From contig JBKBUF010000010.1 of assembly GCA_046290815.1 (NCBI GenBank), forward strand, positions 1 through 64,000: a DNA stretch of 64,000 nt, in the 5' to 3' direction. Position 1 is the stretch's first letter. The number at the start of each line of letters is the position of its first letter. This DNA is from JBKBUF01 sp046290815 (GTDB taxonomy: Bacteria > Bacteroidota > Bacteroidia > Cytophagales > Cytophagaceae). The position numbers were made by a program, and so were the translations under genes. The notes under the pieces are model-generated. The model saw nothing but the letters and a program-made list of their open reading frames with translations. It had not been told where the DNA came from and searched no databases. Of this stretch, positions 34,726 to 43,119 are shown in pieces.

Positions 34726-36441
34726 TTATCTGCCGTATGCCAGGCTTAGCATAAAAATGCCATCAGCCAGGCCTGTAATTGTTGTCTCCATTGATTGAAA
34801 ATCTGTATTGTTGTCGAAGAACACTACAGCTTTAGTATTAAAACGATGGTAGGGGTCGCTTTCGCTTATATTGAAATATTTAATCAGGTTGCTATGGGTT
34901 TGCTTGTCTCCGGGCCCTTCTGCAATTGCACCTGTAGGAAATAAATTTGGTTGTAACTTGTAAACCTGTGAGTATACATTTCTGATACTGTTCGGTAAAT
35001 TTTTGCTGGCAAGCATAGCTACGCCCCAATTATTTCTTCCAAACGTGTAGTCCAATACATCATACGGGATTTTGTTGTATTTGGTGCTTTCTGTTTGTTT
35101 CTGGTATAGTTTTGCTGCATTGGCAACCAGAAAAGCTGAATAAAGCGTTGCCCATGTATATTTGTGCGGCATTCCCCAGATATTATTTTCTTCAGTGCTT
35201 ATGGAGTAAAATTGTTCCAGGTCAGTTTCTACATGTCTTTTGAGGGAGTTGTTGTAAGGAAGCAAACGCAGATGAACAATCATATTACATGAAGGCCATG
35301 CAGCCCAATATGCTGCTCCTGCCTTTTCAGAATAATAATTGGCTTTTTCCAGAAAATATTCATCTTTTGTAAGAATATACAGTTCTGCCGCGGCCAGAGC
35401 CAGGTTATCATTAGGGCTGTTATCAGCATAAAACTGAAAGTCTTTTTCGAACCAGGCACAATGATTGTCTTTGTCATTTTTAATGGCAACTCTGAATATC
35501 TTTTTAGCCATGTCTGCATACGCTTTGGCTTCTTTTGACTTGCCGTTTTCTGAAAATATTTTAGCTCCTAATGCCAGTGCTGCAGCGGTGTATCCCATTT
35601 GGGTAGGAGAAAGGGCTGAATATGCTTCCCTCTTTCCATCCAGCACATCAGTGTCAGGAAGTCTTAATCCTTTTTCATGGTCAAGCCAGCCACCTGCCTG
35701 TATAATGAACTCTGATGTGTCCGGCATGCATTTCATCAGATAATCTAATCCCCATTTGGCTTCATCCAGTATATCAGCATTGTCTTTACCTCCGGTTTTC
35801 TTCTTTGCAAACAATGAAGGAGCAGCTTCATAAGAACGCAATAGAAAATAAGTAGTATATGATGTAGTAAGGGTGAATTTGATATAATCTCCTGCATCGT
35901 GCCAACCTCCGGACATATTTACTTTTTTACCTGATACATCTTCAATCCAATCTTTATTGCTCCCTTTGTTTCTTCTATAGATGCTGCATTCCTTGTCTCC
36001 TTCATGGCAATATGCATGATCAATCGCATCATTGCTGCCACATCTCTGGCTCTTAAGGAATCTTAATACTTCTGAAATATGGGTAGAGTAGGGGTCATTG
36101 GTGATTTTTATTTTAAAAGGTTCAATACCCTTTATTTCAAATGTGTATTCACCTTCTTTCCTTAATTCTGAAAAGTCAATGGCGTGATTGAAAAATTTCG
36201 GACTATGATCCCCTGAACCGCTAATGCTTTTTCCAATTGTCCCCTTTAATGTTATACTTCCTGACAAGTCCTTGATTTCCCATGGAGTGTTTATGCAGTT
36301 GTCATCGGAAAGAATAAATAAAACTTTGTTCCTTTCAGGTTCGTAGCCTGCATAATTGTACCTGACGTACCTGCCTGCGATGGTCTGGAAAGACAGAATT
36401 AAAAAGAATAGAAATAGAGGAAAGTTTTTTGCCGGGTTCAT
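34726..36441 (-). CDS. GH9 family endoglucanase (cellulase) with N-terminal Ig-like domain
   Basis: The 571-residue enzyme has a signal peptide (about 1-22, LSFQTIAG). Residues about 23-115 are the CelD_N-type Ig-like domain (VRYNYAGYEPERNKV). The GH9 (alpha/alpha)6 domain follows with SGGWHDAGDYIKF (Asp182 and Asp185, the latter the expected base), FGRNNWGVAMLAS and the general acid Glu552 in SMETTITGLADG near the end. No CBM, dockerin or T9SS tail is present, so it should stay in the periplasm unless exported otherwise. It would cut beta-1,4-glucans; with the GH3 enzyme it could finish cello-oligosaccharides to glucose. The Glu lies within a family-typical end, so the enzyme looks complete. 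Confidence 0.93.
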   Translation of the reverse strand: MNPAKNFPLFLFFLILSFQTIAGRYVRYNYAGYEPERNKVLFILSDDNCINTPWEIKDLSGSITLKGTIGKSISGSGDHSPKFFNHAIDFSELRKEGEYTFEIKGIEPFKIKITNDPYSTHISEVLRFLKSQRCGSNDAIDHAYCHEGDKECSIYRRNKGSNKDWIEDVSGKKVNMSGGWHDAGDYIKFTLTTSYTTYFLLRSYEAAPSLFAKKKTGGKDNADILDEAKWGLDYLMKCMPDTSEFIIQAGGWLDHEKGLRLPDTDVLDGKREAYSALSPTQMGYTAAALALGAKIFSENGKSKEAKAYADMAKKIFRVAIKNDKDNHCAWFEKDFQFYADNSPNDNLALAAAELYILTKDEYFLEKANYYSEKAGAAYWAAWPSCNMIVHLRLLPYNNSLKRHVETDLEQFYSISTEENNIWGMPHKYTWATLYSAFLVANAAKLYQKQTESTKYNKIPYDVLDYTFGRNNWGVAMLASKNLPNSIRNVYSQVYKLQPNLFPTGAIAEGPGDKQTHSNLIKYFNISESDPYHRFNTKAVVFFDNNTDFQSMETTITGLADGIFMLSLAYGR

Positions 36442-36528
36442 AAAGATTGATTTTAATTTAAGATACTAAAATCTTATAAAAAATTTATCTGCCAAACAAA
36501 AAATAGATAAAATGAATGGATTTGATGA

Positions 36529-37833
36529 TTAGTCTGAATTTAGAGGAAATTCAATGGTAAATATGGTTCCTTTGGAATTATCAGATTCTACTTTTATGCC
36601 ACCTTTTAATAAATCTACAATGTTTTTTACTATATATAGTCCAAGTCCGCTTCCTCTTGATCTGGCATTTTTATAAAACATTTCGAAGATTTTATTTTTC
36701 TCATTCTCTTTTATTCCTATTCCATTGTCTTTTATTTTAATTATTTGTTTTTTTTTGTCCTGCTCCAGCTTAATGTTGATTGTAGGATGTTCACTTATAT
36801 TATATTGGATGGAATTTATGATTAATTGATGCATCATGGTCGTCAGCATCGAGCTATCTGAATAAAATGTTTTTTGGTTTTCGCAATTAAATTCAATTGT
36901 TGGTTCTTTTTCATTGTATTCTTCTTTGGCTGTCTCGCTGGCCGATTTGATTATTTTGTTCCAATCTACAGGATGAAACTCTGGTTCCCGTTCTTTTATC
37001 TCTACTACTTTTAACAGATCATCCAGGGTGTTGTCGAGCTTAATCTGGGTGGCTTTTAATAATGAAAGAAAATTATAAATATTCTCCTTTTTGGATTCGC
37101 TCAGGGCCAAATCTGTTATTCCCATCATGGTTTTTAATGGTCCGCGAAGGTCGTGTGAGGCTTTATAGATTACTTTCTTTAATTCATCGTTTACCTTTTG
37201 AAGTTCCTGATCCCTTTCCTTAAGGGTAATAATATTTTCGTTTATTTCTTTGGTTCTTATCTCAATGGTTTTTTCTAATTCATTTTTCTTTTCTTCCAGA
37301 TAATTTTTTTGATAATGAAGTTCAAAGTGAGTCATTACAATTTTGCTTAAAATTTCTAATGCTCTAATCTGATTTTCGCTTAGTTTTCTTGGCTTCTTAT
37401 CTATAACACAAAGGGTACCCAATGTATAACCTTCTTTATTCACCAAAGGGACACCGCAATAATATTTCATTTTAGGATATTCTGTAACAAGAGAGTTTTT
37501 CTGAAATCTTTCATCTGTATCAGCGTTTTCTACTTCAAAAGCCTTGTCTCCCATAATGGTGTATTGACAGAATGAAAGAGCACGGTCTGTTTCTTTTACA
37601 TCAAATCCATACCTTGATTTAAACCATTGTCGGTTTTGGTCCAGAATGGTAATGAGTGATATAGGCATGTCAAACATGCTTGCGGCTAAAGCTGTGAGTT
37701 CATTAAGATCCTTTTCCTCTTCTGTGTCCAGAATTTTGTACCTCTCAAGAGATGTAAGCCTTAAAGGTTCATTCACCGGTACTGGTAATGATCTTGCGTT
37801 ACTCATTTTAGCTGGTTTTCCTTTATTACTCAT
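36529..37833 (-). CDS. GAF-domain sensor histidine kinase
   Basis: About 434 residues from the ATG at 37833. The longer frame to 37935 would overlap the hrpB 3' end by 59 bp, so the shorter start is preferred. Residues about 20-165 form a GAF domain of the type in LTSLERYKILDTEEEKDL and GVPLVNKEGYTLGTLCVID. A coiled coil (about 180-220) leads to HisKA with His227 in KASHDLRGPLKTM, then HATPase_c with N-box LIINSIQYN, G1 DNGIGI and G2 GSGLGLYIV. No membrane segment: a cytoplasmic kinase for a small ligand, light or redox. No regulator is adjacent. Confidence 0.9.
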   Translation of the reverse strand: MSNKGKPAKMSNARSLPVPVNEPLRLTSLERYKILDTEEEKDLNELTALAASMFDMPISLITILDQNRQWFKSRYGFDVKETDRALSFCQYTIMGDKAFEVENADTDERFQKNSLVTEYPKMKYYCGVPLVNKEGYTLGTLCVIDKKPRKLSENQIRALEILSKIVMTHFELHYQKNYLEEKKNELEKTIEIRTKEINENIITLKERDQELQKVNDELKKVIYKASHDLRGPLKTMMGITDLALSESKKENIYNFLSLLKATQIKLDNTLDDLLKVVEIKEREPEFHPVDWNKIIKSASETAKEEYNEKEPTIEFNCENQKTFYSDSSMLTTMMHQLIINSIQYNISEHPTINIKLEQDKKKQIIKIKDNGIGIKENEKNKIFEMFYKNARSRGSGLGLYIVKNIVDLLKGGIKVESDNSKGTIFTIEFPLNSD

Positions 37834-37876
37834 TGTCCTGATAAATGTTTTTGTTTTGAAATGAGCCTTTTGTGTT

Positions 37877-40348
37877 TCAGGATGGCTTATTTTTGTGTTT
37901 AACTCCGCGGACTGCTTCTGCTGTCCAGGGATCATCAGGCCATGAATGTTTGGGGTATCTTGATTTTAATTCTTTTTTTACTTCTGCATAAGTGTTGTTC
38001 CAAAAGCTTTTTAAGTCCTTAGTAACTTGTACAGGTTTATAACCCGGAGATAATAGATGGATTAGTAATCCTGTCTTTCCTTCATTTATGAAAGGTGTTT
38101 CGGGAAGTCCGAAAAGTTCCTGTAATCTTACAGCAATTACAGGGGTGGATCCATCAGGAAAATACTTAATCTCTATAAGGGAGCCGCTTGGCACTTTTAT
38201 TTTTTCCGGAGCAAGCTCTTCCATTTTCATTTGCTGTTCCCAGGGAATGGTTGCTTTAATTATATTCAGCAAATCCAGCTTTTCAAAATCAGCTTTTTGT
38301 TTGATATTTTCTAAATAAAATTCCAGCCAGCTTTCAGGTGTTTCAACTAACGTTTTCTTACTTATATCAGGCCATGTTTCATTGGGCCTCCATGCCTTTA
38401 AACTCAACACCCTTGCCTGCAACTGATCTGTATCCTCATTCCATGGTAATAGCTGCAATCCTTCTTTTTTGATCAAATCATTTAAAATCTTGATCCGTTC
38501 TTCTTTGGTAAAGTCTGAAGATGGTTTGGATTCCAATATTATCTCTCCTATTCTTTTTACTTTTTGAGCTATCAGCATCCCTTTCTTTCCATCCCACTGC
38601 AAAGTTTTTGATTCTGTAATCAATTCAGGAGTGTCACCGGGATTAAATGGTGCAGCAAGGAATATTTTGCCTTCCTGAATTCCTGCATCAAGATGAGCAA
38701 TGCAAATCCATTCTTCCACAATTAGCGGATCATTTTGATTGATGGAAGCAGTACGACCTGATGCTAGTTTGTAAAAATTGTTTTCCTTTTTTCTTGCTAT
38801 TCTTTCCGGATAAGCTGCGGCAAGCAACATTCCTACGTCCTCTGCCCGGTAAGTTTTTTCAGGTTCTTTCGGTTGTAGTAATCTCCTCCATGACAATACA
38901 AGCTTTTCAATTCTTTCCAGAGTGTTTTTGTCTGCCTGAACTTTCTCTTTATTCCTATATTTTCTTAATACCTCTATTCTACTTATCAAATTCCTTCCTG
39001 AGTCTCTGTCAAGTGGATCTTTTTCTTCAATTATAGAGGCAATGTCTATGGCAAGAGAAGTGAGGCTTTTTTTCTTACCTTCAAGTAGCAAATGTGCTAT
39101 CCGAGGATGAGTTGGAAGGTTAAGGATTTGTTTTCCTGTGTCGGTGATTTTTCCATTTTCTAATGCAAATAACTTTTCCAACAATTCTTTGCTTTGATTG
39201 ACAGATCCGGCAGGAGGTGGTGTAAGCCAAGTCAGTTGCCTGATATCATTTACTCCCCAATTTGAAAGTTCGAGCACAGCAGGGCTCAGGTCGGCTTCGA
39301 GAATTTCAGGGGTACGATGATCATTCAGATATTGGTGAGATCCTTCTGGCCACATTCTAATGCATGTTCCCGGTCCTAATCGGCCTGCTCTTCCTGCTCT
39401 CTGATCTGCGGCATCTTTGGTTACTTTTACGGTTTCTAATCTTGTCAGACCTGTCCTGGGATCAAACCTCGATACTCTTGAGTAACCACTATCAATTACT
39501 GTCTTGATACCATCAATTGTAAGAGAGGTTTCCGCAATGGAGGTAGCCATAACAATCTTTCTTCTTCCCTGCGGAGATGGTAAAATCGCAGCCTGCTGTT
39601 CTTTTGCAGGTAAATCTCCATAGAGTGGATAAATGTCGGCATTTATCGCTGTTTCTAATTTTTCTTTGGTCCTTAAAATTTCACCTGCACCGGGAAAAAA
39701 TGCCAGGATATCTCCATCGGTTTCTTTGAAGGCTTTGGTAATAGCTCTGTACATGTACTCATGTATAGGACTTTCTTTTTCCGGATTGCTGTAGGAAATG
39801 GCAACAGGAAACTGCCTTCCGGTGCTGGTAAGAACCGGTGCATTATTTAGTAATTCTGATAATTTGGTCCCGTCTAGAGTTGCAGACATAATCAGAATTC
39901 TTAGATCTTCTCTTAATATCTGTTGTGATTCTCTTGCTAAAGCAAGTGCCAGGTCAGCCTGAAGGCTCCTTTCATGAAATTCGTCAAATATTATCAGTCC
40001 GATATCCGAAAGGGCATTGTCTTTTTGAACCATCCTTGTCAGAATTCCTTCCGTAACGACCTCTATTTTGGTTTTATCAGAAGTTTTTGACTCGAATCTT
40101 ACTCGGTAACCTATAGTTTGGCCTGTTTCCTCATTAAGCAATGAAGCCATTCTCGAAGCAACTGATCTGGCTGCAAGCCTCCGTGGTTCCAGCATGATTA
40201 TCTTTTTATTCTGTAACCATGGCTCATTCATCAGCTCCAAAGGTAGCACTGTACTTTTTCCCGCACCGGGAGGAGCTTGTAATATGAGGGTGTTGTTATT
40301 ATTTAAATTTCCCCTAATCTGTTCTAATATCTCTAATATCGGAAGCAC
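37877..40348 (-). CDS. hrpB: ATP-dependent helicase HrpB
   Basis: The 823-residue protein is a DEAH-box RNA helicase-like ATPase. Walker A is APPGAGKSTVLP, the DExH box is IFDEFHERSLQADLALALAR, motif III is IMSATLDG and motif VI is DQRAGRAGRLGPGTCIRMW. Helicase-associated domains follow, and the C-terminal HrpB domain contains IEIKYFPDGSTPVIAVRLQELFGL, LLSPGYKPVQVTKDLKSFW and KSRYPKHSWPDDPW, which separates it from HrpA. The cellular RNA target is not settled in most bacteria. A 9-bp inverted repeat lies right before its start. Confidence 0.95.
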   Translation of the reverse strand: MLPILEILEQIRGNLNNNNTLILQAPPGAGKSTVLPLELMNEPWLQNKKIIMLEPRRLAARSVASRMASLLNEETGQTIGYRVRFESKTSDKTKIEVVTEGILTRMVQKDNALSDIGLIIFDEFHERSLQADLALALARESQQILREDLRILIMSATLDGTKLSELLNNAPVLTSTGRQFPVAISYSNPEKESPIHEYMYRAITKAFKETDGDILAFFPGAGEILRTKEKLETAINADIYPLYGDLPAKEQQAAILPSPQGRRKIVMATSIAETSLTIDGIKTVIDSGYSRVSRFDPRTGLTRLETVKVTKDAADQRAGRAGRLGPGTCIRMWPEGSHQYLNDHRTPEILEADLSPAVLELSNWGVNDIRQLTWLTPPPAGSVNQSKELLEKLFALENGKITDTGKQILNLPTHPRIAHLLLEGKKKSLTSLAIDIASIIEEKDPLDRDSGRNLISRIEVLRKYRNKEKVQADKNTLERIEKLVLSWRRLLQPKEPEKTYRAEDVGMLLAAAYPERIARKKENNFYKLASGRTASINQNDPLIVEEWICIAHLDAGIQEGKIFLAAPFNPGDTPELITESKTLQWDGKKGMLIAQKVKRIGEIILESKPSSDFTKEERIKILNDLIKKEGLQLLPWNEDTDQLQARVLSLKAWRPNETWPDISKKTLVETPESWLEFYLENIKQKADFEKLDLLNIIKATIPWEQQMKMEELAPEKIKVPSGSLIEIKYFPDGSTPVIAVRLQELFGLPETPFINEGKTGLLIHLLSPGYKPVQVTKDLKSFWNNTYAEVKKELKSRYPKHSWPDDPWTAEAVRGVKHKNKPS

Positions 40349-40383
40349 GTTACAATTTAAGTAAAATTAACGGCAATTGTAAC
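40349..40383. repeat. Inverted repeat just upstream of hrpB
   Basis: GTTACAATT (40349-40357) is repeated as AATTGTAAC (40375-40383) with a 17-nt spacer. It abuts the hrpB start codon and ends 23 bp from the gldN-like stop. No T-run follows, so an operator or chance pairing in AT-rich DNA is likelier than a terminator. Confidence 0.35.
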
Positions 40384-40405
40384 CTGCTTCTGAAAGGATT
40401 ACCCT

Positions 40406-41218
40406 TTAAAATTCCCAAAGATTATGTTCATATTCCATTAGTTCCGTTTGCTTCCACTGTGAAGCCATTATGCCTTTGTATGGGTCGTTGTAAATATCAG
40501 TCAGATAGGCGTCCCGGGCATTTCCGACCTTGATAATATATGAGCTGAATCTTCTTAGATCAATTGCTTCAGCGAGGTTCATGACTGCTGCTTCATTATA
40601 AGAATTATAATAATTCATATTCGGATGGATGCTAAAGTATTTTTGCACTTCTTCCCATGAAAATGATGCAACAGGTAACTGTATGCCTTTTATGTTTGCC
40701 GGATGATCAGCAGGTATAAATATCGTAAGGGCTAAAACCTGGTATTTTAATTGTGATCTTGATTTGTCAAAAATAACATTCTCCTTAATTTCCATCTGAT
40801 AAAGATCTGAAGGTAAATATTCCTGTGATATTACAAGGTTGTCTCTCCAGTCAGCTCCGAAATTGATATACGCATCTAATGTGTCTGCCGGATTGTTAGG
40901 GTCAATTACAGGACCGGTAGCCGGAATTATCAGCTTGGTTTTTAGTTCTGATATTTCTTGTAAATGAGTAAGCGAGTCGTTTCGATACATTTTTATTTTC
41001 CCGGCAACTGCTCCTTCGACAAGCCATTTTGTGATTTCATTGTTTTTTGCAAATAATCCATTGTTTGGCTTTTCTCGCAGGTCTAATGCCCTGATCACGG
41101 TTTTCTTAAACATAATGTCGGCATCTCTTTGAGCATATAGGCATGGCATAGATATGAAGATGATAAGTATGGATAAAGCTGTCCCTGCTTTAAACCATCT
41201 GTTGTTTATAGCTCTCAT
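40406..41218 (-). CDS. gldN: GldN/PorN family gliding and type IX secretion protein
   Basis: The 270-residue protein has an N-terminal signal (about 1-29, MPCLYAQ). The GldN pattern is clear: IRALDLREKPNNGLFAKNNEITKWLVEGAVAGKIKMYRNDSL, then SDLYQMEIKENVIFDKSRSQLKYQVLALTIFIP and the late VASFSWEEVQKYF and DLRRFSSYIIKV. GldN works in the periplasm with GldK as a ring beneath the outer membrane in the T9SS. Normally gldN follows gldK-gldL-gldM; here the neighbours are hrpB and an ECF sigma gene, so this is an orphan or second copy. The symbol is by family and may denote a paralogue. Confidence 0.85.
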   Translation of the reverse strand: MRAINNRWFKAGTALSILIIFISMPCLYAQRDADIMFKKTVIRALDLREKPNNGLFAKNNEITKWLVEGAVAGKIKMYRNDSLTHLQEISELKTKLIIPATGPVIDPNNPADTLDAYINFGADWRDNLVISQEYLPSDLYQMEIKENVIFDKSRSQLKYQVLALTIFIPADHPANIKGIQLPVASFSWEEVQKYFSIHPNMNYYNSYNEAAVMNLAEAIDLRRFSSYIIKVGNARDAYLTDIYNDPYKGIMASQWKQTELMEYEHNLWEF

Positions 41219-41331
41219 AGTTATTGAATTTTATATTGAAATGGATGCTGTCTGAAAAAGATACAGGAATTATAAAAAAAATATTGAAGAAAGCTTATTT
41301 ATTGGTAAATTCCGTACAAATCGACAAGTAA

Positions 41332-41889
41332 TTGGAAAATTTTATAAGGGATAGCGACCAGGAACAGATTCTTATTGAGAGAGCTAAAAAGAATCCTAAA
41401 GACTTTGCTCCCTTATATGAGAAATATTATAAGAGTATATTTCTGTTTGTACACAGACGAGTTAATGATTCATCACTTGCATCAGATATCTCGTCACAGG
41501 TTTTTCTGAAAGCCCTTTCTTCCCTTAGTAAGTATAAGTACCAGGGATTTGCTTTTTCATCCTGGCTTTATAGGGTAGCAATAAATGAAGTAAATGAGTT
41601 TTTTAGAAAAAATAAAGTGAGAAGATGTTTCCCGCTGGAATTTCATGGGGTAGAAAGTTTGTTTGAATCTTTTGACTCAGGTGATGAAGATTATCAGGAA
41701 AAGGAAGCAAAATTGATTAAAGCCTTGAAAAGTCTGGAAACAGAAGATTTGCAATTAATAGATTTAAGATTTTTCGAAGGTAGATCCTTCAAAGAAATAG
41801 CTTATCTTCTCAATATAACAGAAAATAACGCTAAGGTTAAAACCTATAGGATTATTGACAAGCTGAAGAAATTTTTCTTCAGCAGATAA
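41332..41889 (+). CDS. ECF-type RNA polymerase sigma factor
   Basis: The 185-residue protein has a sigma region 2 (about 15-90: FAPLYEKYYKSIFLFVHRRV, SDISSQVFLKALSSL, FSSWLYRVAINEVNEFFRK) and a sigma region 4 (about 120-180: LETEDLQLIDLRFFEGRSFKEIAYLLNITENNAKVKTYRIIDKL). The first usable start is TTG at 41332, directly behind an in-frame stop; no ATG fits the N-terminus. It is followed after 12 bp by a single-pass membrane protein that looks like its anti-sigma partner and then by a lipid A deacylase-like gene. Confidence 0.92.
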   Translation: MENFIRDSDQEQILIERAKKNPKDFAPLYEKYYKSIFLFVHRRVNDSSLASDISSQVFLKALSSLSKYKYQGFAFSSWLYRVAINEVNEFFRKNKVRRCFPLEFHGVESLFESFDSGDEDYQEKEAKLIKALKSLETEDLQLIDLRFFEGRSFKEIAYLLNITENNAKVKTYRIIDKLKKFFFSR

Positions 41890-41901
41890 AACAAATATGT
41901 C

Positions 41902-42447
41902 ATGAGTAAAATTGATTTTATTAAGGGTTATAAAGCACCATCTGAAGCTGAAATTAATACTGCTATGGACTTTGACAAACTGGTTAATACATACAATTAT
42001 CAGCAGGTATTAAAACTTAGAAATCTTAAATTAATTAAAGCTGTGTCAATTGGAATTGCATTATTAGCGTCTTTAATAATTGTTTATCTTATTGTCAAGG
42101 GAGGTAATGAGCAGGAGCATAGAAATGCTATTTTTCCGGCGGCAGATACCATTTCAAAACATGTAAACCATTCAGTGGATTCCGTTTCATTTAAAGATGA
42201 ACAAGCCGATGATCATCCGAAGCCAGAAGTTGTGAACTTAGAAACAGTTAAGCATTCGATAAAATCCGAAAAGAAAAAGCAGATTAAAATTAATTCTGAA
42301 GTGAAACAGGTAGAAGAGCAAAGGGGAAAGGATAAGGTTGAGGTAATTCCATCCATGGAGAATACTCCTGAGCCTAAATCAGCCAAAAACAGAAAACCAA
42401 TAATAATAAAAAAATCAAGTCCTGAACATGATGAACTTGAGGAGTAG
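41902..42447 (+). CDS. Single-pass membrane protein, putative anti-sigma factor
   Basis: The 181-residue protein has a polar N-terminal region (1-45, with AINTAMDFDKLVNTYNYQ), one membrane segment (about 46-66, VSIGIALLASLIIVYLIV) and a long charged C-terminal region with Lys/Glu/Pro-rich stretches, likely periplasmic. No zinc-binding HxxxCxxC motif of the classic anti-sigma family is present, so the identification rests on position: it starts 12 bp after the ECF sigma gene and has the single-pass topology usual for such partners. Function is inferred. Confidence 0.6.
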   Translation: MSKIDFIKGYKAPSEAEINTAMDFDKLVNTYNYQQVLKLRNLKLIKAVSIGIALLASLIIVYLIVKGGNEQEHRNAIFPAADTISKHVNHSVDSVSFKDEQADDHPKPEVVNLETVKHSIKSEKKKQIKINSEVKQVEEQRGKDKVEVIPSMENTPEPKSAKNRKPIIIKKSSPEHDELEE

Positions 42448-42521
42448 AAGCGTGTAAGAAGATTTCCTCCTATAACTTTTGCTATACCTTTCCGGTTAAT
42501 TTATTATATAATCCGGATATT

Positions 42522-43106
42522 ATGTTGGCAAAAATTTTTAAGGTCTTGGTATTTATCCTTTTGCCTTTATTCGGTTATTCACAACAGGAAAACCGGCTTC
42601 AGTACAGGGACTACAGGAGTGAAATAGGGGTAAGAACCGGTTATAGCCATTTACATCAGGAATTACCGGATAATAAATATTATCGTCCCTTATTAATTTT
42701 GCCTTATTTCAATTACTATTTAACATCCAATTTAAGACGATCAAGGTTAAGTTTGATTTTAGAGCCACAAATTGTACATGTGTCTGTAAAAACCAGGAAG
42801 AATCCAGTGTTTGAGAGAGAACTTGCTGTTACTTATGGTTTGCAATATCAGATTGCTTTCCGGTATTTTTTAATTTATACGGCAGTTACTACAGGGCCAA
42901 ATTATATTACAGTAAATACACCCAGGCAGGCCTCCGGTTTTATTTTTTCGGACAATATTATGCTGGGAGTTAAAAGAAAGTTGATAGGTTCGACTTTCTT
43001 TGATTTACAATATCGCTTCCGGCATATTTCAAATGCCGGCCTGAATTATCCCAATTGGGGAATAGACAATCATTTTGTGATATTTGGATTATCCGCGTTT
43101 TTGTGA
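42522..43106 (+). CDS. PagL-like lipid A deacylase / acyloxyacyl hydrolase
   Basis: The 194-residue protein has a signal peptide (about 1-20, LFGYSQQ) and eight or so amphipathic beta-strands. The C-terminal DLQYRFRHISNAGLNYPNWGIDNHF holds the His-x-Ser catalytic pair of PagL (His168 and Ser170) followed by Asn and an acidic residue in the right place. PagL enzymes remove a 3-O acyl chain from lipid A in the outer membrane. It lies 74 bp after the putative anti-sigma gene, so an ECF-controlled envelope response is a plausible inference. The barrel is short but of normal family length. Confidence 0.8.
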   Translation: MLAKIFKVLVFILLPLFGYSQQENRLQYRDYRSEIGVRTGYSHLHQELPDNKYYRPLLILPYFNYYLTSNLRRSRLSLILEPQIVHVSVKTRKNPVFERELAVTYGLQYQIAFRYFLIYTAVTTGPNYITVNTPRQASGFIFSDNIMLGVKRKLIGSTFFDLQYRFRHISNAGLNYPNWGIDNHFVIFGLSAFL

Positions 43107-43119
43107 AAGGGTATTTAGT

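Noticed and set aside
37834..37935. Longer N-terminus for the GAF kinase
   Set aside because: It would overlap the 3' end of hrpB by 59 bp and adds residues that do not fit a GAF kinase start; the ATG at 37833 is preferred.
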